From NCBI GenBank assembly GCA_905210875.1, contig CAJLYN010000161.1, positions 1 through 5,491 of the forward strand: a DNA stretch of 5,491 nt, given 5' to 3'. Position numbers and translations under genes: made by a program. Below, one piece after another: positions 4,938 to 5,491 of this stretch. The first letter of the stretch is position 1. Every line of letters starts with the position of its first letter. The notes under the pieces were generated by a model, which saw nothing but the letters and a program-made list of their open reading frames with translations, made no database searches and had not been told where the DNA came from. Source of the stretch: an uncultured Bacteroides sp. (GTDB lineage Bacteria > Bacteroidota > Bacteroidia > Bacteroidales > UBA11471).

Positions 4938-5491
4938 ATGAGAAAACACATCTTTGCCATCTGTCTTGCGTGGACCGGCTGCATTGCCGTTTTTTCGCAG
5001 AATCTTGCCGCCGAGATGCAATGGCGTGTGCAAGGTGTCGATACCTTGCCGGCTTGGGTGTTGTCGACGGCCGGCTGTAATGACGAGTTGGGCGTTTCCG
5101 AACCGGGCCTGAGCCGTGGCGAAGCCCGCAGTCAGGCCATCGCCCGGGCAGCCTTGTGCCATCTTCTGCATGGCGGTTGTGTGGCGCAGTGTGTCGAGGA
5201 GATTTTTTCTAACAGCGAGGCCGGCAGCCAGACAGTGACCACCGACATTCGGCGTATGATGAATGTGTTTGTCGATTATCCCTTCGACTATCGGATACGC
5301 GCCGAACATGTCTCGCCTTTCGGCGAATTTTTTTGCCGGGTGGCCATATATCCGAGACCCGACGGACAATGCCGCATTCGGGGCAATATGGAACTGTTCT
5401 ACACCTATCGGTTTGAGAAGACCGACGATTGGGCCGGATATTATCAGACCGAGTTGCACGTCGACGGGCTTGACAGCGTGATACTTCTGCG
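4938..5491 (+). CDS. Secreted LPP20-like protein, N-terminal part (gene runs off the right edge)
   Basis: An open frame with no stop from ATG 4938 to the window end: 184 full codons plus two bases. Residues 1-20 form a signal peptide (MRKH, hydrophobic core, likely cut at VFS before Gln21) with no lipobox near the cut site, so the product is probably periplasmic. Residues 38-75 (LPAWVLS, then GLSRGEARSQAIARAALCHL) resemble the start of LPP20/FlgT-type domains and parallel the helical EAR-A-A segments of the two genes upstream. A beta-rich part follows (YRIRAEHVSPFGEFFCRVAI, 118-137). The mature part seen has six cysteines (47, 74, 81, 85, 133, 145), many for a periplasmic protein. Real coding is supported by the signal peptide, the domain-like pattern and GC-rich third codon positions matching its neighbours. 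It is the third gene of the cluster, 64 nt after the lipoprotein stop and immediately behind a terminator-like hairpin. The function is unknown and the C-terminal architecture is not visible. Confidence 0.75.
   Translation, partial: MRKHIFAICLAWTGCIAVFSQNLAAEMQWRVQGVDTLPAWVLSTAGCNDELGVSEPGLSRGEARSQAIARAALCHLLHGGCVAQCVEEIFSNSEAGSQTVTTDIRRMMNVFVDYPFDYRIRAEHVSPFGEFFCRVAIYPRPDGQCRIRGNMELFYTYRFEKTDDWAGYYQTELHVDGLDSVILL

Noticed and set aside
4949..4956. CATCTTTG as an internal promoter for the third envelope gene
   Set aside because: It differs from TAnnTTTG at the first base and lies after the start codon; using it would remove the signal peptide and force a start at Met27.
4376..4984. Minus-strand open frame of 202 codons
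   Set aside because: Antisense to the LPP20 lipoprotein and spanning its terminator; the sense strand has a clear lipobox and family pattern.
4833..5459. Minus-strand open frame of 208 codons opposite the third envelope gene
   Set aside because: It crosses the terminator hairpin and the end of the lipoprotein gene and has a low-complexity translation. The plus frame here has a signal peptide and an LPP20-like pattern and stays open to the window edge.

Overview
The window looks like chromosomal DNA from a member of the Bacteroidota, most likely the order Bacteroidales. Three things point there: several start-proximal copies of the Bacteroidetes promoter -7 motif TAnnTTTG, the absence of clear Shine-Dalgarno sites, and proteins typical of the group (an ECF sigma factor of the Bacteroides type, a stand-alone sugar-nucleotidyltransferase-like enzyme, and LPP20-type envelope proteins). 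Base composition is close to even. The genus cannot be decided from the sequence alone. I see no mobile element, CRISPR array, tRNA or rRNA.

Layout. (1) Positions 1-186, minus strand: the N-terminal third of ribulose-phosphate 3-epimerase (rpe), cut by the window edge, with a promoter just upstream. (2) Positions 187-492: a gene-poor stretch holding a doubtful small reading frame on the minus strand and a strong inverted repeat just past the sigma gene. (3) Positions 493-1086, minus strand: a complete ECF sigma factor gene with a near-ideal Bacteroidetes promoter (TTTG, 20-nt gap, TATGTTTG). (4) Positions 1087-1377: a divergent intergenic region carrying promoters for both neighbours. (5) Positions 1378-2277, plus strand: a nucleotidyltransferase gene with its own promoter and a strong intrinsic terminator, so probably a one-gene transcript. 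(6) Positions 2423 to the end, plus strand: a cluster of three genes for exported proteins. These are a 612-residue protein with an LPP20-like N-terminal part and probable NTF2-like C-terminal domains, a 182-residue LPP20-type lipoprotein, and the first 184 residues of a third secreted protein with a related helical segment.

How they may work together. The left half is housekeeping (pentose phosphate pathway, transcription, sugar-nucleotide chemistry). The right half reads as an envelope operon: one promoter ahead of the first gene, same strand, short gaps, every product carrying a signal peptide. A perfect 11-bp hairpin followed by a T-rich run lies between genes two and three and ends about 11 nt before the third start codon, leaving no room for a separate promoter. 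It is best explained as a partial terminator or attenuator that lowers expression of the third gene. The function of the envelope cluster is unknown; LPP20 relatives elsewhere belong to outer-membrane or surface-structure systems, but no such role is shown here.
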